This document shows positions 18,619 to 27,621 of a DNA stretch of 64,000 nt, in pieces. Made by a program: the position numbers and the translations under genes. The notes below the pieces were generated by a model that saw nothing but the letters and a program-made list of their open reading frames with translations, did no database searches and had not been told where the DNA came from. Each line of letters begins with the position of its first letter. Positions within the stretch are counted from its first letter, which is position 1. The stretch comes from Planctomycetota bacterium (GTDB taxonomy: Bacteria > Planctomycetota > JAJSAM01), in the NCBI GenBank assembly GCA_024274785.1, contig JAJSAM010000033.1:44398-108397 (forward strand). The letters are read 5' to 3'.

Positions 18619-19359
18619 TCACAATGAGATCAGCCGGCCCATGACTTCCCGCCACAAGCTCGCGTACGCCTTCGCCGCCTTGCTCGCACGATCGAACGTG
18701 GCGACCGGGGCGCGATGAGTGCCCACACGTTCCACGATGCTGGAATACGGAATCTCCGTCTCGAGGAACCGGCACGGGAGCGACTGGCGGTCCTCACAGA
18801 TCAGCCGGTGCAGGCCCTTGCGGCGATCGACCATCGAGAAGAAGGGCAGGATGCGAGGCCCCTTCCGGCCGAGGTGGCCGAGAATCTGCTTCAGCGTGCT
18901 GAGCGAAAGCGGCGTCGGGATCGTCGGAACCAGAAGCGCGTCGGAAGCGTGGAAGACACTCTCGGAGGCCAAAGCGATGCTCGGGGCGCAATCAATGATG
19001 AGGAGATCGTACTCCCCCTCGAGCGGCCCCAGTACGCGAGAGAGCCTCCTCTTCGGCTTCTTCTCGCGGGACAGGGTGGCGTCCAGCTTGCGGTAGGAGA
19101 AGTCCGCGGGAATCAGGTCGAGGAGTTCGTAGTCGGTGCCCTTGATGGCGCGGTCGACGGCTTTCCCACCGGTGAGCAGCTTCTTCGCACCGCCCTTCAC
19201 CCGGGGTTTGACCCGAAGGTAGAACGTCGCCGCGGCCTGCGGATCCAGATCCCAGAGGAGCGTGCGGTAGCCTGCACTCGCAGAGAGATACGCGAGATTG
19301 GTGGCAGTGGCGGTCTTGCCGACTCCACCCTTGATGTTGTAGACGGCGAGGGTCTTCAC
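18619..19359 (-). CDS. ParA/MinD-family ATPase, coupled to CHAD gene
   Basis: A 246-residue deviant Walker-type ATPase. The signature KGGVGKT (residues 10-16) with the family-specific first Lys, the switch segment LLWDLDPQA (34-42) and Walker B LLIIDCAPS are all intact. No N-terminal helix-turn-helix is present, so it is of the short (chromosomal or cargo-positioning) type. No parB gene or obvious parS site is next to it. The GTG start overlaps the TGA of the CHAD gene in GTGA, which implies translational coupling. Known orphan ParA proteins position carboxysomes, chemoreceptor clusters or plasmids; the gene context points to a CHAD-marked cargo. Confidence 0.9.
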   Translation of the reverse strand: MKTLAVYNIKGGVGKTATATNLAYLSASAGYRTLLWDLDPQAAATFYLRVKPRVKGGAKKLLTGGKAVDRAIKGTDYELLDLIPADFSYRKLDATLSREKKPKRRLSRVLGPLEGEYDLLIIDCAPSIALASESVFHASDALLVPTIPTPLSLSTLKQILGHLGRKGPRILPFFSMVDRRKGLHRLICEDRQSLPCRFLETEIPYSSIVERVGTHRAPVATFDRASKAAKAYASLWREVMGRLISL

Positions 19360-20996
19360 GAGATCCGTCTCCCGCCCGCGGGGCGCTTGAACAATACTCG
19401 GAACAACTCCCGGTTCTCCCTCGCGGTGAACTCCGCGAACCGCCCCCGAAACCGGCTTCGCTCCTTCGCCTCACCGGCTTCGAGCCTCTCCACCAGCCGG
19501 CCCATGGCCATGATCGTCGTGACCGGCGCACCGTCCGCAAGCATCCGCTCGGCGAACTCCTTCATGGCCGCCTGCTGCACGCCGTAGTCATTGAAATCAC
19601 CGAGGTTCTCCTGGAGCTTCTTCAGGGATCCGATGAGGGCATCGATCGCCTTCTCGGGGTAGAGACTCCTGAAGAACGTGAGCAGGTAGCGAAGCTTCTT
19701 GGCATCGATCCGACGCAGGTGGAGGAGCTCATTCGGCGAGTTGTCGTCGATCCGGGCCCCCTTCCCGCAAAGCCGGCGCCAGCACCGCCGGATACTCTCC
19801 GAGGCGACTTCGGCGATAGGCCGCGCGGCACTGATCACGGCTGGTCGCGGCGGCGGAGGACTCGCCAGGAAGTCCCGCCACTCGGCGATGAGCTCCCGGT
19901 AACGCTCCGAAGTGAGCGCGCGCACGAGCTTACCGTGCTCCTCGCGCTGGGTCCGGGCGAGAAACTCTCCGAGGGGGTCGAGATCGCCGCGGGCCCCGGA
20001 GGGCAGGAACTCCGCATATCCGGGAAGCTTGAGGAGATAGACATCGAGGTCCCGGGTCGGACCGGTGACCTGGCCGAGCCAGCGAAAGCCCTCCTTGAAC
20101 CGCCTGAGTTCCTCAGCCGGGAGCACCTCCCGGATTTGCGAGAGAGCGGAGCGGGTGCGGCGAACGGCCACGCGGAAGTCGTGCAGGAACTCCGAGTCCG
20201 TGTCCGCGATGGTCCCCTGCTCGTTGCGGCGGATCGTGTCGAGCAGGGCGCGGAAGATCGTCCGGGCCGCCTCGTCGGCACGCTGCCCGGGACTGAGCTT
20301 CAGGTTCACTTTCCCGGTGTAGTCCCCGGGACGGCGGTTCACGGCCTCGAGGGCGGCAGCCAGAGTGGCCTGACGGGAACGGGCGAGCCCGACCTCGTCT
20401 TCGAGATGCGCGCGCACCGCGGCAAACTGCTTGTCGTAGCCTCGGATCGGGAAAAGCAGCAAAAGCGGCGGGATGGCGCCCGTCGTCTCACCCGCGCTCG
20501 CCTCTCCCGTCCGGAGCGACAGGCGCACCACCGTCTTCTCGCGGCTGTCGAGGACACCATGCCTCTGGTCCCGCTTCGCCAGGGAGACCACCGGCATCAA
20601 CGCCCGCATCTCGAGAACGGGTGTGAGAGTCTCGCGGATCGCCCCTTCCGGCAGATCCGCGGCGAACACCGGATTCCCGGAGAGGGATGCGGCACTGAAT
20701 TCACAACCGGCGCCACGGTGGAGATGCAGGACGGTCTTCCTCGCGAGCAGCCGCGAGGTGAGAGTCAGCCCGGCACGGTGGAGCCGCCAGTCGAACGTAT
20801 CGAAAAACCTCATCTCGTCGCTTTGCGGCTCATCGGCGACCAACCGGAACCGGGAGCCCAGGGAGTGCAACGCGGCCTCCAGGGCCTCCGCGGACTCGGC
20901 CCGGTATGCCGCCTCGGGTATTACGGTGCGGCGGAGCACGGCTCGCAGGGTGGGATCGCTCATCGAAGGTGTGGTGTTCGCTCGCTCGGATTCCAT
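19356..20996 (-). CDS. CYTH-like/CHAD domain protein
   Basis: A 546-residue protein. Residues about 10-215 look like a CYTH (triphosphate tunnel) domain, with FFDTFDWRLHRAGLTL matching the family's D-x-Y-x-D-x-x-x-x-L-x-x-x-G signature. Residues about 230-530 are a CHAD domain: two four-helix halves rich in conserved His, Arg and Lys, including EFLHDFRVAVRRTRSAL, TRDLDVYLLKL and LHLRRIDAKKLRYLLTFF. CHAD domains bind inorganic polyphosphate and localise to polyphosphate granules. The ATG at 20996 is preferred; it overlaps nothing upstream. Its stop overlaps the ParA-like start. CYTH-CHAD fusions are common; the ParA coupling is the unusual part. Confidence 0.88.
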   Translation of the reverse strand: MESERANTTPSMSDPTLRAVLRRTVIPEAAYRAESAEALEAALHSLGSRFRLVADEPQSDEMRFFDTFDWRLHRAGLTLTSRLLARKTVLHLHRGAGCEFSAASLSGNPVFAADLPEGAIRETLTPVLEMRALMPVVSLAKRDQRHGVLDSREKTVVRLSLRTGEASAGETTGAIPPLLLLFPIRGYDKQFAAVRAHLEDEVGLARSRQATLAAALEAVNRRPGDYTGKVNLKLSPGQRADEAARTIFRALLDTIRRNEQGTIADTDSEFLHDFRVAVRRTRSALSQIREVLPAEELRRFKEGFRWLGQVTGPTRDLDVYLLKLPGYAEFLPSGARGDLDPLGEFLARTQREEHGKLVRALTSERYRELIAEWRDFLASPPPPRPAVISAARPIAEVASESIRRCWRRLCGKGARIDDNSPNELLHLRRIDAKKLRYLLTFFRSLYPEKAIDALIGSLKKLQENLGDFNDYGVQQAAMKEFAERMLADGAPVTTIMAMGRLVERLEAGEAKERSRFRGRFAEFTARENRELFRVLFKRPAGGRRIS

Positions 20997-21149
20997 CACG
21001 CGATGAAGGGTACACACCTGCGGGCGTTTAGCGAAGAGTGGTGCGGATTCCGTGAGGCCGACGTCCGAATTCCCCGAAGACGGCGCGACCGGATGCGTAA
21101 TGGAGCGTGAAGCACAAGGACGTTTTCAACAGACAAAGGAGGTTGAGCC

Positions 21150-21257
21150 ATGTCGCCTGCGGTTGCGATCCTCTCGCTGACCGGTCTTGTGGCGGCGGCG
21201 GTCGCCGCCCGCCTCTTCCTGGTTTACGTTCTCGGGGACTGCGGCAGCGCCCGGTAG
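21150..21257 (+). CDS. 35-residue single-pass membrane microprotein
   Basis: A short gene with AAAGGAGGTTGAGCC directly before its ATG, a near-perfect match to the anti-Shine-Dalgarno sequence. The peptide starts MSPAVAILSLTGLV and is one hydrophobic segment (about residues 3-28) followed by LGDCGSAR and a TAG stop. It lies in the 400-bp gap between the divergent CHAD gene and the 774-residue secreted protein. Nothing in the sequence names a family. The strong initiation site and the clean hydrophobic span argue that it is translated. Confidence 0.6.
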   Translation: MSPAVAILSLTGLVAAAVAARLFLVYVLGDCGSAR

Positions 21258-21381
21258 TGCCCGATGCGCCCCCCCCGGCATGGAATCAGGGCCCCGCGCG
21301 GACCTTGCAGGTCTCCGTGGAGCCCTCGGTCCGTGCTATCCTCCTGTCGTCACGTTTGCTCCTGGAGGCAGAGGACTTCCC

Positions 21382-23706
21382 ATGCACGGCAGACACCGCT
21401 TCACCATCGGGCTCTTCGTCACCCTGGCCATCACCACGCTTTTCGGCCCCGGCCTTCGATTTGCCGCAGCCGAGGAAGACCAGGACCGATGGCCGATGGT
21501 GGTCACTGCGGAAGAGGGGACGATCTACATCTACGAGCCGCAGATCGAGTCCTTCGAAGCCGATCACCTGACCGCGCGCGCGGCGGTGTCCTTCACGCCG
21601 AAGGGAACGGAGAACCCCGTTTTCGGCGCAGCCTGGTTCAAAGCCAGACTGCACACGGATCGGGAGACGCGCATCGCGGTTCTCGAGGATGTCGAGGTCA
21701 CCGACGCCAGGTTCCCGGACGCCACGCCGGAGCATATCAAACGATTCAGCGCGATCGTGCGGGCGGAGTTCCTGAAGAGCGATATACGCATGTCGCTCGA
21801 CGAGTTGCTCGCGGGCCTCGAACTGGCCGAGAAGGAGAAACTCGCCGGCGCGAACCTGAAGAACGATCCCCCGAAGATCCACTACCGCGAACACCCGGCG
21901 CTCCTGGTGCAGGTGGACGGTGAGCCGCAGCTGCTGCCCATCGAGGGAACGGCGATCATGAAAGTGGCCAACACGCCGTTCTACATCCTCTACGACGGCA
22001 AGGCGGCGGCCTACTACCTCTCCGGCGCCGGGAGCTGGCTCACGACAAAGGAGTTCACCGGCAAGTGGGAGAGCGTCGCGAACCTGCCGAAGACCGTGGC
22101 CGATGTTGCCGCGAAGGACCCGGCCGCACCGAAGATCGAGGAGGGAGAATCGAGCCTCAGTTCCCTCCCGGAGATCGTGGTCGCAACAGAGCCCGCGGAG
22201 ATGCTGCAGACGGACGGCCCCGCGAAGTACACCCCCATCGACGGCACCATGCTGCTTCGGGTCAGCAACACCGAAAACGACATCATGATGGAGATCGCCA
22301 GCCAGGAGTTCTTCGTGCTGCTCTCGGGAAGGTGGTTCAAGACAAAGTCGCTCTCGGACGGCCCCTTCGCCTATGTGGACCCCGCGAACCTGCCGGAGGA
22401 CTTCAGAAAGATCCCCGATAGCGACGAAGCGGCGCGAATCCGGTCGAGTGTCCCCGGAACGATCGAGGCGAAGGAAGCGGTGATGGACACCTACATCCCG
22501 CAGACCGCCAGCATCGACCGGAAGGAAGCGACGCTCGCCGTCAGCTACGATGGCGATCCACAGTTCGAACCGGTGGAGGAGACCTCGATAAAGTACGCCG
22601 TGAATACGAGCTTCTCGGTGTTCCTCGTGAACGGTCTCTACTACTGCTGCAACGACGCGGTCTGGTTCGTGGGTCCCTCCGCCAACGGCCCCTGGGAGGT
22701 CGCCACGGAGGTGCCCGCGGAGATCTACACCATTCCGCCGAGCAACCCCCACTACAACACCACCTACGTCCACGTCTATCAGTCCACACCATCGGTCGTC
22801 TACGTCGGCTACTACCCGGGATACATGGGCTGCTACCCCTATCGCGGCGTCGTCGTCTGGGGAACCGGCTGGTGGTATCGCCCCTGGTATCGACACCACT
22901 ACTACCCTCGCCCCGCCACCTTCGGCTTCGGCGTCCGCTACAACCCCTGGACCGGCGGTTGGGGAGTCGGGATCGGGTTCCGCGGTCCCATGGGCGGCTG
23001 GGTCGGTATCGGCTACGGCGGAGGCGGAGCGTGGTTGGCGGGAGGCATCGGTCGCGCTGCCTGGTGGGGTGGCGGTGGCTTCCGTCGAAACGACATCAAC
23101 ATCAACATCGACCGCAGCGTCAACATCAAGAACAGCTTCAACCGCAACCAGATCGGCAACAACCGGATCGGCAACACGAACCGCAACCTCTACAAGGACC
23201 GGAAAGGCGTGGACCGCACGCGGGACAATCGCCGTGACAAGCGCCCCGGTGGAGGACGTGATCGTCCCGGAACCGCGGATCGCACGCGGCCGGCGGCCGG
23301 AACCCGGGACCGCAAGAACAACGTCTACGCGGACAAGAACGGCAACGTCTACAGACGCGACAACAACGGATGGCAGAAGCGCGACGGAAACAAGTGGAAG
23401 GATACGACCTCGCGTGATCGGGCGGCGCCGGCGCGTCCGGCCACCACGGATCGCCGCCCCGGAGACCGGTCGAAGGCGGGAGACCGCCGACCGAGCACCA
23501 GACCGAGCACCGGGAACCGACCCAGTACCAGCAACCGAAGCAGCTCCTCTGGATTCAACCGCGGCGGGATGGAGCGAAGCCACCAGTCCCGGCAGCGCAG
23601 TGCTTCGCGGTCGAGCAGCGCCTCGCGCTCGAACTCGGCGGGCTCCCGCTCCCGGTCATCCGGTTCACGGAGCGGCGGCGGTTCGCGAGGAGGCGGGCGG
23701 AGGTAG
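21382..23706 (+). CDS. Secreted Gly/Tyr-rich and Arg/Ser-rich repeat protein
   Basis: A 774-residue exported protein. The ATG at 21382 follows GGAGG and begins a signal peptide (MHGRHRFTIGLFVTLAI, cleavage near FAAA). Residues about 150-480 contain three copies of a roughly 120-residue module with a P-I-E/D-G-T-x-x-x-x-V-x-N-T core (PIEGTAIMKVANTPFYIL; PIDGTMLLRVSNTENDI; PVEETSIKYAVNTSFSVFL). A Tyr/Trp/Gly/His-rich stretch follows (YVGYYPGYMGCYPYRG, WWYRPWYRHHYYPRP), then an Asn/Arg segment (NININIDRSVNIKN) and a long basic Arg/Ser/Gly tail. Databases often label this type 'carbohydrate-binding family V/XII', with little support. A surface or polymer-binding role is possible. Confidence 0.8.
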   Translation: MHGRHRFTIGLFVTLAITTLFGPGLRFAAAEEDQDRWPMVVTAEEGTIYIYEPQIESFEADHLTARAAVSFTPKGTENPVFGAAWFKARLHTDRETRIAVLEDVEVTDARFPDATPEHIKRFSAIVRAEFLKSDIRMSLDELLAGLELAEKEKLAGANLKNDPPKIHYREHPALLVQVDGEPQLLPIEGTAIMKVANTPFYILYDGKAAAYYLSGAGSWLTTKEFTGKWESVANLPKTVADVAAKDPAAPKIEEGESSLSSLPEIVVATEPAEMLQTDGPAKYTPIDGTMLLRVSNTENDIMMEIASQEFFVLLSGRWFKTKSLSDGPFAYVDPANLPEDFRKIPDSDEAARIRSSVPGTIEAKEAVMDTYIPQTASIDRKEATLAVSYDGDPQFEPVEETSIKYAVNTSFSVFLVNGLYYCCNDAVWFVGPSANGPWEVATEVPAEIYTIPPSNPHYNTTYVHVYQSTPSVVYVGYYPGYMGCYPYRGVVVWGTGWWYRPWYRHHYYPRPATFGFGVRYNPWTGGWGVGIGFRGPMGGWVGIGYGGGGAWLAGGIGRAAWWGGGGFRRNDININIDRSVNIKNSFNRNQIGNNRIGNTNRNLYKDRKGVDRTRDNRRDKRPGGGRDRPGTADRTRPAAGTRDRKNNVYADKNGNVYRRDNNGWQKRDGNKWKDTTSRDRAAPARPATTDRRPGDRSKAGDRRPSTRPSTGNRPSTSNRSSSSGFNRGGMERSHQSRQRSASRSSSASRSNSAGSRSRSSGSRSGGGSRGGGRR

Positions 23707-23740
23707 ATCGCGCGGTCGATGCGGAAGCAGCCTCCAAGGA

Positions 23741-24769
23741 CTACCGCCGGCTTCCCCACGCCGCGGCGGTTGACACCGTCGCCTGAAACGAGAGGGCATC
23801 CTCGCTGTCCGGGTCGATGGAGAGCGCTCGGCGCGCGAGCTTCTCCGCTTCGGTGTAGGAGCCGCGGCCGACCATGATGCTCCCGGCGTTGATGTAGCAG
23901 GAAACGGCGTCCTCCCGGATCTGGATGTCGCCGACCGCCAGCACGCTGATCAGGGCCCGGTCATCCGCATGCTCCCCGGAGAGCGTCTCGATCATCTCGA
24001 GCGCTTTCTCGTACTCCGCGCCGGCGGCCTCGAGAGTCTTGCGCGCCCGGGACGTGTTCTTCTCCAGGAGTCCCCGGGCCCGAATCTTCCGGGCCAGGTC
24101 CACGCGGTCGTAGATCGGGGCGAGGAGCTTGTTCCGCGCGGCGAGTTTCGCCTCTTCCGTCTCCCCGATCGCCGCTCTCGCCGACTTCATCACCTCCATA
24201 CGGCGCTTTGCCTCACGGACCTGTTCCTTGTCGTCGAGGTGTGACAGCAGCGCCACCGCCTGCACCGCGGCGGGGGACTCCGGGAATCGGGTCACCACCG
24301 CCGCCGCCAGGCGCTCCGCAGTCTCCTGGTCGCCTGCATCGTAGGCATTTCGGGCGTACTTCAGGACGGAGGAGGCGACGCCGTTCACGACACCGGGCAT
24401 CGCTTCGACCTTCTTGACATAGTCCGCATCCAGGGCCCGGGCCTCATCCAGGTGGAACTTCGCGCGCGCGAACATCCCCTCCTTCACGCAAAACCCGGCA
24501 AGCCACAGGTGGTTCTCGGCGGACTCCTCCATGTAGTCGCGCCGAATCTCGTAGAAGGAATACGGATCGAGCTGACTGGCCTTGAGTTTCAGCGTTACGG
24601 TGGCGTCGTCCTTCACGAAGCTGACGGTGATCGAGTCATGCGTCGTGTCGATGATGTTGGCGACGCCGGTCACGCCGTCCTTCAGGGTGATCTGCTCCCC
24701 GGCGAGCGCCGGTGGGGCGACAAGCAGGAACAGGCCGAGAAGCGCGATGACGAAGGTCGGGTATTTCAT
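23741..24769 (-). CDS. Exported TPR protein
   Basis: A 342-residue protein with a signal peptide (MKYPTFVIALLGLFLLV...ALA). Residues 25-75 form a small beta domain (ITLKDGVTGVANIIDTT). From about 85 to the end helical pairs of TPR type dominate, the clearest being YTEAEKLARRALSIDPDSED near the C-terminus and FARAKFHLDEARALDADY near 100. The start is supported by GGAG nine bases upstream. It is convergent with the preceding secreted protein with 34 bp between stops. TPRs mediate protein contacts; the partner is not evident. Confidence 0.75.
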   Translation of the reverse strand: MKYPTFVIALLGLFLLVAPPALAGEQITLKDGVTGVANIIDTTHDSITVSFVKDDATVTLKLKASQLDPYSFYEIRRDYMEESAENHLWLAGFCVKEGMFARAKFHLDEARALDADYVKKVEAMPGVVNGVASSVLKYARNAYDAGDQETAERLAAAVVTRFPESPAAVQAVALLSHLDDKEQVREAKRRMEVMKSARAAIGETEEAKLAARNKLLAPIYDRVDLARKIRARGLLEKNTSRARKTLEAAGAEYEKALEMIETLSGEHADDRALISVLAVGDIQIREDAVSCYINAGSIMVGRGSYTEAEKLARRALSIDPDSEDALSFQATVSTAAAWGSRR

Positions 24770-24931
24770 GGTCAGACTCCGATCTCAGACCCCGGGAAGA
24801 GGGGGACATTCTCGGTTGATGCAGGCGACTGGCAAAGGGAATCCGCTGTCCGCCAGCGAAGGGGTTGTTGGCAGGCGGCCCGGCAGCGCATAGATTCAGC
24901 GGGCGGTGTGACGTGTAAACGGAGGTGACGC

Positions 24932-25897
24932 GTGCGAAAACCCGCCTTGGCCATCCTGATCGTGTTCCTGATCGGAACTCTGCCCGTTTTCATTTCCTGT
25001 GCCACCGTCGACAGCACCACGACGGTCGATGCCGGCGGAGCTCCGGAGTCGAGTCCGACCATTTCAAACGCGCAGGACCACCAACTGAAACGCCGGGTCG
25101 CGGTGGCGCGCTTCAGCAACGAGACGCTCTACGGCAAGAGCGTCCTGCTGCTCCGGGAGGCGGACTTCCTCACTCGCCAGGCCGCGGACATCCTGGTGGC
25201 CCGCCTGGCCGAAACCGGCCAGTTCGACCTGATCGAGTACTCGGACTCCGAGACCCTGCTTAGAGCCGTCGACAACCGGGCGGTCCCCGAAATCGGCGTG
25301 CCGGCGGACTTCGTGATCGTTGGTTCGGTCACCGAATTCGGACGCGAAACCGTCGGGAACACCGGAGTCTTCTCCCGTACCAAGACCCAGAAGGCCCACG
25401 CGCGGGTCAACCTGCGGCTCGTGGATGTCCGCAGTTCCCGCGTGATCTTCGCCGCCGAAGGCACCTGCTCCGCGGAATCCGAGGTCGGCACTACGTTCGG
25501 CGTCGGAACCACCGCCGGGTACGACTCCACGTTGAACGACAAGGCCATCTCCGCGGCGGTTTCGAAGGTCGTCGGCAACATCGTCGAGACCCTGCTCGAA
25601 CAGCCCTGGCGTTCCTACGTGCTCGAGGTGCAGGGCAACTCGGTGTTCATCGCCGGGGGAGCATCCCAGGGCATCCGGGTGGGTGACCGTTTCGCCGTAG
25701 TGCAGCGCGGCCGGCTGATCGACAACCCCCAGACCGGCGTCCCGGTGGAATTGCCCGGTCAGCAAGTCGGTGTGCTCGAGGTGCAGGAAGTGTTCGGTAC
25801 GACCTCCGCCGACGAGACCTCCCGTTGCCTGCTCCAGTCCGGATCGATTGCCGCAGGCGACCTCTCGCGCTACTTTGTCACGGAGGTGCAGCGATGA
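24932..25897 (+). CDS. CsgG/HfaB-family outer-membrane lipoprotein
   Basis: A 321-residue lipoprotein: the signal MRKPALAILIVFLIG ends at the lipobox VFISC (Cys23). The GTG start lies five bases after GGAGGTGA. The central region is CsgG-like (KRRVAVARFSNET, FVIVGSVTEFGRE, ARVNLRLVDVRSSRVIFAAEG), the fold that in E. coli forms the curli secretion pore; residues after 230 form an extra C-terminal domain (GNSVFIAGGASQGIRVGDRF). It heads an operon with a small lipoprotein, a DUF4810 protein and a DUF799 protein. The CsgG-DUF4810-DUF799 set is conserved in Neisseria (GNA1162 locus) and others. No curli subunit gene is present. Confidence 0.88.
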   Translation: MRKPALAILIVFLIGTLPVFISCATVDSTTTVDAGGAPESSPTISNAQDHQLKRRVAVARFSNETLYGKSVLLLREADFLTRQAADILVARLAETGQFDLIEYSDSETLLRAVDNRAVPEIGVPADFVIVGSVTEFGRETVGNTGVFSRTKTQKAHARVNLRLVDVRSSRVIFAAEGTCSAESEVGTTFGVGTTAGYDSTLNDKAISAAVSKVVGNIVETLLEQPWRSYVLEVQGNSVFIAGGASQGIRVGDRFAVVQRGRLIDNPQTGVPVELPGQQVGVLEVQEVFGTTSADETSRCLLQSGSIAAGDLSRYFVTEVQR

Positions 25898-26208
25898 AAG
25901 CCCGGTGGATGGTGATCCTGGCCCTGACCCTGATCGTCTTCGCCCCGGCCTGCTTCCAATCCCGCAACGAAGTCATCGAAAAGGAGTCCCTCGGGTACTT
26001 CCGGTTCATCGGCAACCTGGAGGGCACCATGGTCGATGCGACGAAGGACGGACAGGCGATCCTCACCGGGCTGACCCCGATGCCGAAGACCAACTACTCG
26101 GTCCGGCCCGGCGTCTACCAGTTGGTCGTGACCCGCGGCGGAGTGGCGGTCGTTCAGCGGAAGCTCTTCGTCGTGGACGGGCAGGTGCTCGAGGTGAGGA
26201 TCCCGTAG
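25894..26208 (+). CDS. Small lipoprotein in the CsgG operon
   Basis: A 104-residue lipoprotein; ATGA overlap with the CsgG-like gene shows coupling. Signal peptide MKARWMVILALTLIVFAPAC with lipid Cys20. The mature domain (SLGYFRFIGNLEGTMVDATK, then YSVRPGVYQLVVTRGG and VVQRKLFVVDGQVLEVRIP) resembles small PEGA-like beta domains that present a binding surface. It is extra to the usual three-gene set. Confidence 0.75.
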   Translation: MKARWMVILALTLIVFAPACFQSRNEVIEKESLGYFRFIGNLEGTMVDATKDGQAILTGLTPMPKTNYSVRPGVYQLVVTRGGVAVVQRKLFVVDGQVLEVRIP

Positions 26209-26390
26209 TCTGTCCCCACTTCCTGCCGGGCGCGCGCCGCACCCACGGAACGGCTCGACAATGATAGAGGTCCGGGAGGACGGTGAAGCCAGGCGGAAAG
26301 ACGGCTGTTTTGAGGAGGCAGGCGCGGATGCGGCACAAGGCGCGACGACGATGCGATGCGTTGGCATCTCCAGGGAGGAGGAACGTCGTG

Positions 26391-26861
26391 ATGCGCCGCG
26401 ACCGCCCCTCAACATCGTGCGTCCCGGTGAGAATTGGGGACCGAATCGCTCGCATGCTCCCGGCAGCCCTGGTTTCGTCGCTGGCGCTCTTCGCCGCCTG
26501 CGCCGGAAACCCCTACAACTCCTACCCGGAATCCCTCTACACCGCCCTCTACGAGAACACTCCCGAAGCCCTCGGCGACCACCAGGTCCTGCTCGAGGAG
26601 ATTCTCGTCTGGTACGACCGCGAGGGGCAGACCGCACCGCCGGGAGTCGCCGCCGAATTGGCCTTTTACCAGGCGAAGTTCGGCCGCACGGACCAGGTGG
26701 ACGCGCTGCTGCGGCGAGAGGCGCAGGCGTACCCGGAGTCCGAACTGTTCATCGGAGCGCTCCGGCGGTTCCTGCTCGGACCGGAGAACACGCCGATCTT
26801 CGAGAGACCGCCTGAGGAGGAGAGCCGCGGGGAGGAGGGAGAAGATGAGAAGACTCGCTAG
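26391..26861 (+). CDS. DUF4810 family lipoprotein
   Basis: About 156 residues with a lipoprotein signal ending SSLALFAAC. The mature part starts AGNPYNSYPESLYTALYENT, typical of DUF4810, continues with LLEEILVWYDREGQTAPPGV and ends in a helical repeat with YPESELFI, as in the family. The ATG at 26391 is chosen because GGGAGGAGG lies about 10 bases upstream; an alternative ATG at 26454 is directly at the hydrophobic core. The 3' end overlaps the DUF799 gene by 17 bp. It acts with the CsgG-like and DUF799 proteins in a presumed outer-membrane complex. Confidence 0.8.
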   Translation: MRRDRPSTSCVPVRIGDRIARMLPAALVSSLALFAACAGNPYNSYPESLYTALYENTPEALGDHQVLLEEILVWYDREGQTAPPGVAAELAFYQAKFGRTDQVDALLRREAQAYPESELFIGALRRFLLGPENTPIFERPPEEESRGEEGEDEKTR

Positions 26862-27546
26862 TCTGCTGCTGCTCCCGCTGCTCTCCGGGTGTGTCGCCTC
26901 CGGGGATGCCACCGCCGACTACTCAGCAGAGGAGGCCTGGTATCGGCGCGCGCCGCGCTCGGTGATCGTCCTCCCGGCCCGAAACGACACGACGGCGGTG
27001 GAGGCGGGCCGGCTCTTCATCTCCACCATCAGCAAGCCCCTGGTGGAGCGCGGCTACTACGTCTATCCACCGGAGATCGTCGCGGAGATCCTCCGGAGGG
27101 AGGGCATCTACGACGAGCAGGCCTGGGACGTCCCTCCGCAGAACTTCCGCCGCTACCTCGGCGCGGACGCGGTGCTGTACGTCCGCATCGAGAACTGGGA
27201 CACGAGCTACATGGTGGTCGCGAGCAGCGTGGCCGTGACCCTGGAGTACCGGCTGGTCGATACGGTCTCGGGAGAGACGATCTGGGAGGATCGGGAGGTC
27301 GTGGCGCGGTCCTCCGGAGACAGCGTACAAGTGCAGGGCGATGCCATCTCCTGGCTCGTTTTCTCCACGGTGAGCGCCACCGTCACCGCGCTCACCACGG
27401 ACTACGTCACCCTCGCCAATGAAGCGAACTCCCTGGCGGTGAAGGACATCCTTCCCGGCGTCTACAACCCTTCTTACCACCAGCTTCAGCAGGAGATCGA
27501 AGCCTGGCGAAAGTCGGTGAACGCCGGAACCGGAGAGGGCCGCTGA
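26845..27546 (+). CDS. DUF799 (GNA1162-like) lipoprotein
   Basis: A 233-residue lipoprotein: MRRLASLLLLPLLSGC with Cys16. The start follows GGGGAGGAGGG. The body fits the DUF799/GNA1162 family: PRSVIVLPARNDTTAVEAG, LVERGYYVYPPEIVAEIL, LGADAVLYVRIENWDTSYMV and VTLEYRLVDTVSGETIWEDR. In Neisseria the protein is a surface lipoprotein whose fold recalls TolB/CsgG-type transport partners. Here it is the fourth gene of the CsgG operon. Confidence 0.87.
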   Translation: MRRLASLLLLPLLSGCVASGDATADYSAEEAWYRRAPRSVIVLPARNDTTAVEAGRLFISTISKPLVERGYYVYPPEIVAEILRREGIYDEQAWDVPPQNFRRYLGADAVLYVRIENWDTSYMVVASSVAVTLEYRLVDTVSGETIWEDREVVARSSGDSVQVQGDAISWLVFSTVSATVTALTTDYVTLANEANSLAVKDILPGVYNPSYHQLQQEIEAWRKSVNAGTGEGR

Positions 27547-27621
27547 CCTCGGGTCGATTCCCGTTCGCGTTCTGCCGCAAAGCCTGCGACGATCACGGCG
27601 AACCCTTCGAAAGGAGCAGAC

